Shown in pieces: positions 12,502-24,339 of a DNA stretch of 64,000 nt (positions are counted from its first letter, which is position 1; every line of letters starts with the position of its first letter). Below the pieces are notes generated by a model. That model did not search any database and was not told where the DNA came from. It saw only the letters and a program-made list of their open reading frames with translations. Source of the DNA: Basidiobolus meristosporus CBS 931.73 (Eukaryota > Basidiobolomycota > Basidiobolomycetes > Basidiobolales > Basidiobolaceae); NCBI GenBank assembly GCA_002104905.1, contig MCFE01000163.1, positions 62,001 through 126,000 of the forward strand. The letters are read 5' to 3'. The translations under genes and the position numbers were made by a program.

Positions 12502-12506
12502 AAGGA
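12502..12506. other. Target-site duplication AAGGA, right copy
   Basis: It is identical to 7815-7819 and marks the right edge of the copia family A insertion. Confidence 0.92.
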
Positions 12507-12679
12507 TATCTCAGATTTGAGACAGAACCTCTCTATATAGACACCCTGCATTGATATATGTTATCTATAACATCAATGCAGCTATTTGACCTGTTATTTA
12601 CCTACCTGATTGGTTGCATACTCTCTATTACTACTTGTGCAACCACTGAACTCAGAAATTCACAAACCCAAAAAGCTAA

Positions 12680-14500
12680 ATGGGCTATTCAATGGCAAAT
12701 CTGAAGGCAACATTGCTCACCTGTACTAACATTATATTGGCAGTACGAAGGCCTACAGATCATTTTGTATAATGCTAACATGCTAATGCACCAAGTGGTA
12801 TTTTCTTTTCTACCTCCCCTTGTGCCATGCATATATTCCACTGTAGGATCACCCCTCTATACTTGCTGACCTACTACTTACATATTTTACATTTAGTTTA
12901 AATGAAGAAAGCTATGGCATCCTGGGAAAGACCAGTACATATGCACACACCTGCTGAAATTGAAACACCTATATCATCTCAACTTTGCGGCTTTTTTAGT
13001 ATAATACTTGCAAAGCCCCCATAAACCTTGTATTGCTGGCAACACATACATCTTGCAAACATATTCTTGGTTGCTGTCAGTTTAGCTGTATATTCCACCT
13101 GAAAATCCACAAAGAGCTTCTTGATATTTAACTAATATTTTACTTCTCCCTGCTGTTTTCTAGTTCCTCTTATAGTTATGCTCTGGCTCTTGTTTGTATT
13201 AGTTCTTATTTGAATGATATACCCCTTGACCTGCAATCAGGAGGAACCCAATATTCTTTGGTAAGGAATTTCTAATAAAACTCAGTTGCTTGTTGTGCCC
13301 AACACAACTTTGCATTACTTAATTGATAACCCACGCATGGGGCAGCTTAGCATCTCAACACCCAAGGAATTAGTGTCTCCATGTGCACAGCTGTCCCTAG
13401 TATTTTCCAAATGTTCCTGGCTGTCTAACATGTGCCAACTCTTTACATTCCTAACAGACCTGAAGGTTATACCCTTAATAAGATTGGAATATGTTAATAA
13501 CTGCAACTTGACTTGTCTTCCTAGCTTGGCCTAATATTCTCAACACACCATCATAATGGAGTAGACAATAGTTACAGTTGTAGCAGAGATCCAGGCGTTA
13601 ATCTCCATGCTTCTAGTATAACCAGGCAAATCTTGTTACAAACTCCAGGCTAAAGCTGTAGATGTCTCAAGTTGGCATTGGTAATCCACCTCTAGACTAA
13701 TATTTCTACAATGTCATCTTATGTTTTCTAATGCTCCCAATATATTCCTAATAGAAATTGCTTCAGAAGGCCTCTTTAAAAAGTATATATCCAGTTCATG
13801 CAGTTCTTTCATTTGTAATGTTGCATATGCATATGAATATTGATTGGAGCCCATGAGAAGTTTTGGTAGCAGAAACTCTGTAATATCTTGCCAATCCTAC
13901 CAGATTTATGCAGTATCTCAAAGAGCTCATTCAGCTTGAAATGCCTCATGTACAACTTAGTCATTGATATAGGAATACTTTCAAAAGCAAACACATTGCT
14001 CCCAGTGGAAAGCTTTTGCTCCAAAAGAAACCTGCTTTCTTAAGTATCTCTGGCTTCTGCCTAATTCTATATTCTGGCTAATGGCCTAAAGCTTACTGAC
14101 TTTGCTGCAATTACCCGCTGACTTCTGTATGTTCCCTCTGTGGGAAGATAATTTTTTCTGTGCTTGTAAATAATTGGAAGTATTGTATGTCAGTTAAGGG
14201 AAAACTCTCTGGATCTCACATATTTCACAGCAATACCATCCATTGTGCCGAGAAAAGTTAGCTATCTTGCTGATAGATGGTATCACCAATGTAGAAAATA
14301 GTACGTACTTTTATATGATGTCTATTTGGTGGCATCCTGCTGGAAAGATTACAAAATTCATCCAGCAATGTGTACTAGTAGTCATCCAGGTTGGATGATG
14401 CTTTGGGCCTAGATACCAGTGACACTATCAGATTTCTGTTGTGATACTGATACTTTAAGATAAAACACTATTGAATCATCTGGCAGAACAAGTCTATTAT
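12680..14500 (-). mobile_element. Decayed Plavaka/Tnp2-like transposase, copy 1 (C-terminal part)
   Basis: This stretch aligns with the better-preserved pieces at 26600-27775 and 32581-33450. On the minus strand it reads in transposase order from about 14450 (region equivalent to the DSYL...LLDD block) through 14020-13810 (KLYMRHFKLNELFEIL) to 13506-13315 (YSNLIKGITFRSV). In fungal Plavaka/CACTA transposases this region carries the FPMER.CG and PY.NL motifs, which are clear in the copy at 27.5 kb. Stops are frequent. Confidence 0.65.
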
Positions 14501-14519
14501 CCCAGGCTCAAACACGCAA

Positions 14520-14919
14520 TTGTATTATCGACAAGCATTGGTATGCTAAGAAAGTATCTTAAGAATAGCAGAACTATCAAAGGAAAAGAAGTCAAAAAAC
14601 CATAAGATTGCAGAGTGCTTGCAAAGACAAGAAGGCAAAGATGGCTGCACTACCTCAGCACTCATCAAGGAGAATGCAACATACACTGCAGGAAGCCCTT
14701 TGTCATAGTTGTAGTGAGGGACTTGACAGTGATAAAACCTGCAGCTTTCTTAGGAGTTCATTATAAGCAGCGCTGATAGCTCCAAGCAAGCAGCAAAGAA
14801 ACCTCAAGCAGCCAGGAGAGTGCCAGCAAGGAACAAGCAGGCAAAAACAAATTCACCAGTGCCATATTTATTCAGGAGGGAGTAGTGTACAATACAAGAG
14901 GCAAGAATGGAAGAATGCT
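14520..14919 (+). pseudogene. Fragment of transposon-associated ORF2, copy 1 left part
   Basis: The plus strand matches 36540-37010. Shared words include MLRKYLKNSR (14548 here, 36559 there) and the lysine/serine/glutamine-rich repeats with RVPARDKQAK. The match stops near 14919 where gypsy gag begins and resumes at 18590 after the gypsy LTR, so a gypsy element interrupts this ORF2 copy. Confidence 0.7.
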
Positions 14920-15059
14920 ATGCAACAAATTCTGGCCCAGTAAGCAACAGATACTCCAGATCCTTAGCCAGCAGCAACAAGTAATGACTACCATTGCTCA
15001 AAGCCAGCAAGACCCTGTCAAGAGCAACTTTAGTTTGAAGGTCAACCAATTGAAATAGA

Positions 15060-18000
15060 CGCTATGCAAAAGAATCCTACCTCAGAAGAATGTAAGAAGA
15101 AAAAACTTTGCTTCAATTGCCATTAGCAGGGACATATTGTAAAGTACTGCCCTCAGAGAAGAAATGGACACCAGCCATCAAGAACCTTTAACCGTATTGA
15201 GGCCATGGAGCATAGTAACATGGAGGATGAACTTGAAGAAGCCTCAGAACTCACCTTCCATATGACAGAAGAATACCTATCCCAGATGACCTCAAACTCA
15301 GGAAAGCTATTATACTTGGATATAGTAATCAATGGAGTACCTGCCAAGATCATGATTGACTCAGGAGCATTGCAAGAGTACATGTCAGAGTAATATGCTT
15401 CAAAAGCTGGAATCAACTTGGAACCCACCAAATCAACTTCAGTCTCAACAGCTGATTAGAACTCTCACATAATCAACCATATTACTCAGCCAGTAAGGAT
15501 GAAGGTCAGTTACAATGAAAAGAGCTACAGGCCTATATATTTGGGAACTGCAAGCTTGACCTTGTACTTGGGAAAACCTGGCTATTTTGTTGTAATCCAT
15601 CAATCAACTGGAGAACCCATGCTACTCAGAGCCAGAAGGACAACAAGATCTTTGAGCTATTACCTGCCAGACTGGATTTTAACTTGGTCAGTTCCAGTGT
15701 GTGTGAAACAAGTGAACTTAGCAAGACACAGTTCTGTAGAGCACTAAGTAAAGGCACCCAGATGTTCCTCATGGCAGTATTACAGGAGGACTCCTCTACT
15801 CCAGTACCCCAGAAGGCCCAGACTCTTTTGAAGGAGTATTCAGACGTATTTCCAGAAGAGCTTGTAAGCCTACCTCCAGTCATAGATGTGGATCATGCCA
15901 TTGAAACAGGAGATAGCCCTCCAGTGAGTAAGACACCTTACAAAATGAGTCCATTGGAGTTGGAAGAGATGAAGAGACAAATAGATCAGTTACTGGAGCA
16001 AGGAGATATCAGACCCAGCAAGTTACCTTGGGGAGCACCAGTACTTTGTGAAGAAGAAGGATGGAACACTTAGGATGTGCATTGACTACAGAGCCCTCAT
16101 CTCAGTTACCGTGAAGAATAAGTACCCCATACCTTGGATTGATGAGCTCTTGGACCAACTCAATGGAGCCACTATTTTGAGCAAGATTGACCTCATGTCA
16201 GGATACAACCAGATTAGGGTGAAGCCAGAAGACATCCCTAAGACAGCATTCAGGACCAGATATGGACATTACAAGTACTTAGACATGAGTTTTGGCCTCA
16301 CCAATGCCCCTGCAACATTCATGACCCTGATGCAGACTGTCTTCCAGGAGTACTTAGACAAGTGTGTCATAATCCTATTATTGGAGATTTGTCAAGTCCT
16401 TTGCAAGTACTGCAGCCCCTTTAACTGAAATCCTCAAGAATTACAATACCTGCAAGTGGGACACAGCTTGTGAAACTGCCTTCCAGACTCTCTGAAATGA
16501 ACTTGCTAAGCTGCCAAGCTTAAGAATACCTGACTCCAGAAAAGAGTTTACTCTGTGCACAGATACTTCAAATTATGCAATTGGTGGAGTGTTGAGCCAA
16601 GAACACAAGGGAAAGCACTACCCAGTTGCCTTAGAATCCAAGAAACTGTACTCAGCAGAACAAAACTACCCAGTGCATGAGAATGAATTGCTTGCTATAG
16701 TACACAGTGTGAAGACATGGAGATGCTATATTGAAGGAGTCAAGTGCACTGTAAAGACCAATCATGCCTCCCTCAAGTATATATTTACTCAGAAGGTACT
16801 CTCTAGAAGAATGACAAGATGGAGTGAATACATTCAGCAATTTGACTTGGAGATTGTCTATTGCCCTGGTAAAACAACATGGTTGCTGATGCCTCATCAA
16901 GATTAGATCAAGTTGCACAACTCAACTTGGTGCAGGAAACAGATTGGCCTAGCCTATTACCAAAGTACTTGGAGGACCAAGCCATTCCTAATGTGGTGGA
17001 TGAAGATATTAAAAAGATAATCTGGGATGAAGCCAGCAAATATGTAGTACAGGTTGAAATAATCTACCAAAATGTTGATGTAAGCCCTATTGCCTATTGC
17101 CCTTAGGTTTCTTTCCTGGATTTAATTCATAAGCTATACAATGGATATGGATATCTTGGAACTGAAGGAACCTATAGCCTTGTGAAAGCCACAGCATGGT
17201 GGCCCAGAATGAAACATGACATTGAGAAGCTAGTAAAAACATGCCCAAATTGCCAAATTAACTAAGGCCAACCACAGAGAATTGCTGAACTCTTTCCCGT
17301 GGAGCCTGTGAGACCATTTGAAAGACAGGGCATTGACTTCATTGGAAGACTGCCAACTACCAGGATATGCAACCATTGGATCCTAGTAGCAATTGACCAT
17401 GCCACCAAATGGCCAGTGGCTAAGGCTGTGCCTATTGCCAGTGAAAAAGAAGTTGCATATTTCATCTAACATGAGATCCTTATGAAGTTTGGATGCCCTG
17501 TAGATATTCTATCCAATAGAGGTGCAAACTTTATGGCAAAGACTTTGGAAGCTTCCCTGGAAATGCAGCAGATCAAACACTTGAAAACCTTGGCATATCA
17601 CCCCAGAACTAATGGAGTCACTGAATGTTTTAATGGATTATTTGGAAAAATGCTGACCAATTATGCAAATGGATTTGTCAGTAGATGGGATGAGTATATA
17701 GACCAAGCACTCTTTGCATGCAGAGTCAGAGTACACAACACCACCCAGCAATTGCCATTTTACTTAGTGTATGGATGTGAACCAAGGATTACAGGAGATT
17801 TCACACAACCAAGGCTTACATACACCTTAGAAGATGAACTCAGTCAGCCAAGTAGACACCAGCAACTGGAGCAAAGACATCAAGAGGCACAGATCAAAGT
17901 ATTTCAAAGTGCAGAAAAGATGAAGCAGAGATTTGATAAGACTATAGCACCAGAAGCATTGACAGTTGGGAACTTTGTATTGCTAAGAAACAACAATTGG

Positions 18001-18165
18001 AAGAAGTTTGAGCCACAATGGACAGGACTATTCAAGATCATCAGAGAATGTCTATTTGCAACTTACCAACTAGTGGACAAACAAGGCAATATCTGGGAAG
18101 ACTTAGTGCATAGGGACAGACTCAAGCTTGCAAGACTTGCTGATAAAACTGAACCATCGAGATAG
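15060..18165 (+). pseudogene. Gypsy gag-pol remains, copy 2
   Basis: A zinc knuckle (CFNCH..GHIVKYC, about 15113, frame-broken) is followed by protease around MIDSGALQEYMS (about 15353). RT blocks [34 protein letters not shown] and GLTNAPATF lie at 16074-16320. After EYLDKCVI (about 16370) the sequence jumps straight to the post-RT hinge equivalent to 4780, so the metal-binding YLDD box is deleted. RNase H lies at 16500-16915. The integrase zinc region is near 17120-17260 and the core at 17330-18165, where the second catalytic Asp reads Asn (SNRGANF) while the Glu block (TNGVTECFN) remains. The C-terminal GNFVLLR module ends the ORF. It cannot encode an active polymerase or integrase. Confidence 0.87.
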
Positions 18166-18220
18166 TGGCATCACAAGAAAAGAGATTCAGGAGAACCCTC
18201 TCTACTTTAGCAGGGGAGAA

Positions 18221-18589
18221 TGTTATGATCTGCCACTTGAATGTTTAAGTTAGATCAGTTTTTAGTCAAATCAATTAGCTGTATGTTTAGGTTATCAGTA
18301 TATCAGTATTATCTATCAAATTAGTAGCATTAGTCAGCAAATAAACCAGCAGATCCTTATCAGTCAGAAATAGATATATTAGGTAGGATCTTATTGGGTG
18401 ATGATAATGTAATCAAATGAGTCATCAGCCACAGCCTACATTAGGAAATACAATTAGTGAGCAATTGATCTGGCAAAATGTATATAAGGAGCTGCTGGAA
18501 TCTCAATAATGATCAGTTCAAGAATTAGTGAATACAATACTAACTAAACTCCCTATCGCTCTACAACTCTTATACCAAGACTTGTAACA
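18221..18589 (+). repeat. Gypsy 3' LTR, copy 2
   Basis: This 369-bp sequence starts TGTTATGATC after the purine tract CAGGGGAGAA and ends CTTGTAACA. It aligns throughout with 6614-6981. It contains a TATATAAGG-like box in its second half. Confidence 0.88.
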
Positions 18590-19075
18590 AAAGTGAAACA
18601 GGGTTACCCAAGCAGAGACAGAGATGCATGAGAAAAAGCCTTCATTCTCACAAATTAATGCCATCAGTCCAGAACAGGCCAAATCCCATCATGTTCAAGA
18701 AGAATTACCTACAAGACATCAGTTGTTTTCTCAAATTTTGGAGGTGCAGCCAGCTCAGCCATACTCCAGTGAGATAGATGTGCCTGCAGAGAAAAGCAAT
18801 TTGTCTACCACTGCCTCCATGTCCTCTGTTGTAGATAGAGTGGAGATTCCACTGACAGACAAAGCAGCAACATCAAGAACTCAAAAGACTATCACAATGC
18901 CTACAGTAAAATTTTGGAATACTAATAGGCACACCAAGAGGCTACAGCACTTGTTCAAGAGCAGTGCTCAAGAAAATGTACTCTAGTGTTGCAAGGATTT
19001 ATTGCAAAGACTGACAGATAAGATGCTAGCCCTTATAGTGTTGGCTAAAGACCAGGACATTTGAGAGCTAGTGAA
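18590..19075 (+). pseudogene. ORF2 fragment, copy 1 right part
   Basis: The frame open at 18624-18986 encodes a serine/glutamine-rich polypeptide that matches 37090-37480 (shared AISPEQ, LSTTAS, SSVVDRV/SSIVDRV and a tail reading KFWNTNRHTKRLQHLF). It carries a stop shortly after the match to the tail. I do not recognise the family. It recurs next to transposase fragments at 14.5, 24.2, 25.6 and 35.9-37.6 kb. Confidence 0.6.
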
Positions 19076-19500
19076 TGAGCTTTGACATAAGGTGTATGGT
19101 TGCTTGGTAGGTGGCATCCTGGAATGAATTTGGCAAGAAGTAGGAATAAATCCTCAAAGCCCCCAATACTGATATTGGTGGAAACATGCCACTTTACTGG
19201 CCACAACATCACATCATTTGCCAGTAGATGTATCACTTGGCTCCACAAACTATCCTAAACATTTGTTTTCATGAGTGTTGTCTCATTGCATATTGGGATT
19301 TTGCTGGGCCAATGCAGGGTACTGTTGCTAAGGGAGATAGGCTCACAATTCAGCAGTGAGCCTTCTTTGTCAGAGCAATCCCTCTGCATGCCATATTCAG
19401 AAGGCTGAGGTGAACCCAAAGGTGTCACAAATTCACCTGACTCAGTTTACCCAAGGTGATAAGTATGGCTGGGTGCCATTATAGAAGTATCATGTGGCCA
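19076..19500 (-). mobile_element. Plavaka-like transposase N-terminal fragment
   Basis: The minus strand matches 34860-35300, including the block reading ISIGGFEDLFLLLAKFIPG (compare ISNGGFEDLLLLL at about 34900). It is displaced relative to the ORF2 piece on its left compared with the better-ordered copy at 32.6-37.6 kb, so this copy is rearranged. Confidence 0.6.
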
Positions 19501-19633
19501 GAAAGCTATTGTTAGTACAATAATGACTGATAAATCATCATATATGACTTGTGTGAGTATAGAGTAGCTTCATGGCTCTGGAGTATTCCTAGGAAGCTCT
19601 AAAGAGCATATGTGCATAGTATGGGGCTATTTG

Positions 19634-19981
19634 CATTGTGAAAATTTGTTATTCCACCTAAATATTCACCTAAGTTAGTCACTTAGATCATTACATCCAA
19701 ACCCTAGAGAATACTGACCAAATTCCTTGTTGGGATTTACTTAGAATATTTTCACCAAAATAGCAGGTATCCAGAACATGAAAATTCTCAAAGTTGCCCA
19801 AAAGCCCCAAATGTTGCACACATGTTCTTGGGATCTTTCTTAACCTATTCTACGTGTTTGTTATGCCAAGACCATGTAAAGGTATAAATACTACTTTTAC
19901 ATTCAATAAATCATTAAGTGAAAACCACATGATCAACTTGTCCTCCCAATCACTTCCAATATCTCAAACACTCATACAACA
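19634..19981 (+). repeat. Copia family C LTR, copy 2 (5' LTR)
   Basis: It aligns with the 350-bp family C LTRs at 27781 and 32226. The first two bases are mutated (CATTGT instead of TGTTGT), exactly as in the solo LTR at 38539. The preceding five bases are ATTTG (19629-19633). It is followed by the same primer-binding site. Confidence 0.85.
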
Positions 19982-22900
19982 GGTTATGAGCCCTGAACTG
20001 TCACTCTCTGCAATGTGTAGCACTGCTATCATTGGAACGTTTCCATATGCTGAAAAGTTTGGTGGATCAGAATACTCTGCGTGGAAGGTGAGGATGAAGA
20101 TGCTGCTACAAGAAAGAGGCATTTGTGATATTGTCTTTGATGAGGATGTGATAGTAACCATCCTGAATAGTCCAACAGCTAAGTTTCAGGGTCTTATATC
20201 AGCCCTAGAGTCCAGTACTGAAGATCTGACATTAAATTACACACATGGAAGGCTCCAGGATGAATGATTAAGAAAATCAAGTGCAAATAAGAAGGAAGAA
20301 TAAAATGCTTTAATAAGCAATGATAGATAACAAAGAGGATACCAAAGCCCATTCTAAGGCAATACCAACCTGTTTTGGAACTACAGCATAAGGAAAGGAC
20401 ACACATTAAACCAGTGCTTCAAAAAGTAAAGGAGTCAGCAGAAAAAGTCTGAATATGGAAATGCTGCAACAACTGAACATAGACTATTCATAGCCTCACC
20501 AAATCTGACCACAAGCAAGGATTCTTGGATGTTTTATATTGACTGTGGAGCATCTCAGCACTTTACTCACCAAAAAGGACTTTTTACCCAATATCAAGAG
20601 AATCCAATTATGAAGGTTCTCATGGGTGACAATAGAATACTTCATGCAATGGGAGAAGGCACTATCCAAGTAAACCATAGAAACAGTGAGGGAGTCCATA
20701 TACTGACCTTTAAAGAAGTACTCTATGCACCAGAAATAGCCAAGAACATACCATTGGCAAGCAAGCCCACTGCAGAAGGACTCAGTTTCAGCTTTGACCA
20801 TTCTGAATGCAAGATCACTGATCAAATGGTGCCCATACTGCTTTAGGTATCAGATATCAGAACCTATACAAGTAAACTTATATTCCATCATATTTGGAAG
20901 CCAATATAAGTAACTTAAATGAAGAAATACCAATGCTTTGGCACAGGAGATTTGGGCACATCAATTTTGATTATTTGCACAAAATGATCAAAGATCAGCT
21001 AGTTTCTGGAGTAAATATTGATCCCCCAGCTGATTTGGAGCACTGTGAAGCCTGCATATATGGAAAACAAGCCAGACAACCATTCAAGAGCTTTGTGTTA
21101 ATCAAAACTAAGAAAAGATTAGATCTAATTAACTTAGATCTGTGAGGACCTAAGCAAAATTTATCCTTTAGCAGGATATAGTATCTAGTCACTTTTAGTG
21201 ATAATTATACAAGATACATGTGGGTCTACTATGAGGAAAGAAATGAAGAAGGTCTGTCTAAGTTCAGGGAGCTTAATACCATGGTGGAGAGAGAAACTGG
21301 AGGAAAATCCGGAAATATGCTCTAACAGTGGTAGACAATATACCTCAAAACTCTTCCTTGACTTCTGCAAGATTCTTGTGATAAAGCAAGAGACTACTGT
21401 ACCATGCTCCCCACTGCAAACTGGAGTGGTAGAACATGCTAATATATCAACAATTGATATAGCACAATCAATAATACATGATCAAAAATTATCCTATGAT
21501 CTTTGGACAGAATTAGGGGCCACAGTTGTATACATTGAAAATAGTAGTCATAACAGAATAATTTTTACCTCTACTCCACTAGAAGCATTGTATGAATTCA
21601 GGCCAAGTGCAGAACATCTGAGAACATTTGGGTATACAGCATATGCTAAAAACTGCTGGGAAATCTGTCAAAATTTTAGCCCAAAAGTGTAAAATGCATA
21701 TTTTTGGGCTACTGCATTGCAAGTAAGACATACAGACTATACAGTACCAAAGCAAGTCCAGGGATGTGTTGTTTTATGAAAATTCAAAATTTCACAAAAA
21801 ATAACATCAGATGATGACAAAAACTTGATCTCAGGTCCACCAAAAGTCCAGATTGAATCAAAGCAAAATAATGAAACCTTTCTCACTCCAGAGGACTCTG
21901 CTACTATGGTTCAGCCTGGATCAGTGCCCAGGAGTATCCCAGAAGCAATCATTACAGTATCAAGTGCCAAGAGATCCAACCAGGCAAGAAATAGCTCAAA
22001 TTATTATACCAGTGAGGGTACAAACTTAGCCTATGCCTATTCAGTCCATATTGATGAGCCCCAGACTATAAAAGAGGTCCTAAATAGCCCTCAGACAAAG
22101 TTTTTGAGATCTGTCATGACTTAGGAAGATCAGGCCCTGATGGAAAATCAAAATTGGAACTTGGTCAAACTACCAACCAACCAGAAATCAATTTGATGCA
22201 GATGGGTCTTCAAGACAAAAAATAAGGCTAATGGTACAACTGAAAAACACAAAGCAAGACTTGTGGCCCAAGGATACTCTCAGACAAAAAGGACTTGACT
22301 ATACTGAGGCCTTTGCACTGGTAGCCAAGTTTAATACCATCAGATTGCTAGTGGCTATTGCAGCCAAATACAAGCTTTTTGTACTTCAAATGGTTGTAAA
22401 ACTGCATTTTTAGATGGAGAGCTTGATGAGGATATGTATATGGAGCAGCCTGATGGGTTTGCTCACTAAGATAACCCCCATTTGGTTTGCAAGCTTAACA
22501 CATCTACATGTGGTCTCAAACAATCACCAAGAGCCTAGAATTGTAAGATAGATTCTTATTTGGAATCTTTAAGTTTCAAAGGAGTAATCCTATATTGTAG
22601 TATATACTATAAGCCATATAGAGCAGATCTAGCTCTACTAGCTCTATATGTGATTGATCTTATTATAGCTGCCAGTAACTTAGTAATATTGCAAGAGACT
22701 AAATCCAGCTTATCCAAAGAATTCAAGATGTCTGATCTAGGAGAACTCAGTTATTACCTAGGAATAAAGTTCTTCATAAACAGAAGTACCCAGACTATCA
22801 TCCTAAGCCAATCCAAGTATATTCAAGTTATACTAAAGTAGTACCAAATGGCATAATGTAAACCAGCTGCTACCCCAGTGTATACAAACCTTAGCTTGCT

Positions 22901-23220
22901 GAAAGCTCAACCAAATCAAGAGGGCTTGGTGCTGTCTGAAAGCCTGCACTTTCCTTATCAATCTATGGTTGGCAGTCTGGTGTATATAGTGCTTGGAATA
23001 TGTCAAGATATCCTGTATTCAGTGGGAGTTGTCAGCCAGTATAATGAGAACTATGGATCTGATCCTATTGCAGCAGTTAAGTGGATTTTTAGATATCTGT
23101 AAGGAACTACTGATATCTGCTTAAGATACACTTATTAGAACTCAGAGCATTTACAAAATTAGGGAAAAGTCCAACTTTTCATGCTAGAACTATACACATA
23201 GATACCAGACTTCATTTTGT
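19982..23220 (+). mobile_element. Degraded copia family C internal region, copy 2
   Basis: It starts with the primer-binding site GGTTATGAGCCC (19982-19993). Gag follows, with an internal deletion joining about 20133 directly to a DVIVTIL block. Then come a protease remnant (FYIDCGASQHFTHQ, about 20530, with Ser changed to Cys), integrase pieces (20894-21692), RT pieces (LALYVIDLIIAAS at about 22640, with the YVDD aspartates partly lost; 22231-23102) and a stub of the RNase H end (about 23160-23220). There is no 3' LTR. It contains many stops. Confidence 0.82.
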
Positions 23221-23480
23221 ATGTGAAGCTACATAGAATAACCAAGTTAGCTTTAGCATTAGTAGACACCTACCAGTCATGCTCAGCTGCCAAGAACATG
23301 TATCTTGGACAAGATTTCCTTGCTAAGAAGATGCTGCCAGGGGGAGAAATGAAAAATGCAATCAACAGAACTACCCTGCTGATGGATGAGATGGCATCTA
23401 TGGACATACCAGCCACTGTTGAGGATGTGATAGTAACCATCCTGAAAAGACTGAGAGATGAGTTTCAGGACCATCTATGT
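23221..23480 (+). mobile_element. Displaced copia family C gag fragment
   Basis: A gag segment equivalent to about 28445-28670 (DTYQSCSAAKNMYL, then VIVTIL) lies directly after the RNase H stub, in the same orientation. It covers the gag segment that copy 2 lost at 20133. This indicates internal rearrangement or a second fused copy. Confidence 0.65.
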
Positions 23481-23489
23481 TACCACTGT

Positions 23490-24130
23490 AGAGTCATCTC
23501 TCTTTATTCACTTACCCACTACTACCTTGGGTATTCCACATATAGTGTGAATCAAAAAAATAAGTTATGTTCACATCTGTCCTCAGTATTTTCCAACTTT
23601 TGCTGGATGTCCTCCATGTACCAATTCATCACATCCATGACAGACTTGAAGGTAATATTCTTGATGAGATTGGAAAATGGTAGTACCTGCAACTTGACTT
23701 GTCTCACTATCTCCCCATACATCCACTCCATAGGAAACTCCCAAAAGGCAAAGCAAGGCCCAATATTTTCCCAACAACAAGCAGATGCAGCAGAGAATGG
23801 ATACAGCAGCAGAAGAGATCAGCACAATCAGCTTTATGTCTGTAGTACAGCCACTCATATTGTATCACAAATTTGTTGCATAAAAGCTGTAGATATGTCA
23901 AGTTGGCATCAGTTATCTGCCTCTGAACATATGTTCCTACAAATTCACCATATGACTCTCAATGCTTCCAGTGTATTCTTGGTAGAAATTGCTTCAGAAG
24001 GCCACTGGAATAAATATAAATCCAGTTCATCCAGTCCCTTAATTTGCATTATTGTATATGCTTATGACTATTAAGTGGAGTTTGTGAAAAGTACTTTGGG
24101 TAGCAGATACTCTGCAGTATCTGGCCAATT
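23490..24130 (-). mobile_element. Plavaka-like transposase fragment, copy 2
   Basis: It matches 26873-27775 and 32581-32800 with an internal deletion. On the minus strand the block around 23858-23583 resembles the conserved wing with PY/HQE..L motifs. It is followed on the plus strand by a short ORF2 tail at 24165-24335. Confidence 0.55.
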
Positions 24131-24164
24131 GTTTCAAATTTCTCCAGTATCTGTGGTAATGGAA

Positions 24165-24335
24165 ATTACTTTATTACTACTCAAAAAACTTTCATGATGC
24201 CTACAGTGAAATTTTGGACCATTAACAGGCACACACCAAGGTTGCAGCACCTCTTCAAGAGCAGTGCTCAGAAATATTTTACTGGAATATTGTAAGGACT
24301 TATTGCAAAGACTGATGGGTGAAGTGTTGTGTTGT
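24165..24335 (+). pseudogene. ORF2 C-terminal fragment, copy 2
   Basis: It matches the end of ORF2 at 18890-19020 and 37360-37490 (KFWTINRHTPRLQHLFKSSAQ-like reading with stops). It is too short to say more. Confidence 0.5.
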
Positions 24336-24339
24336 ATTA

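Larger units (their letters stand above)
14920..18589 (+). mobile_element. Ty3/gypsy element, copy 2, 5'-truncated
   Basis: Order is gag tail, protease, RT, RNase H, integrase and one 3' LTR; RT before integrase is the Ty3/gypsy order. No 5' LTR or primer-binding site is present. The element sits inside ORF2 of the Plavaka-like transposon, whose two halves flank it (14520-14919 and 18590-19040). Without a 5' LTR I cannot identify a target-site duplication. Confidence 0.88.
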
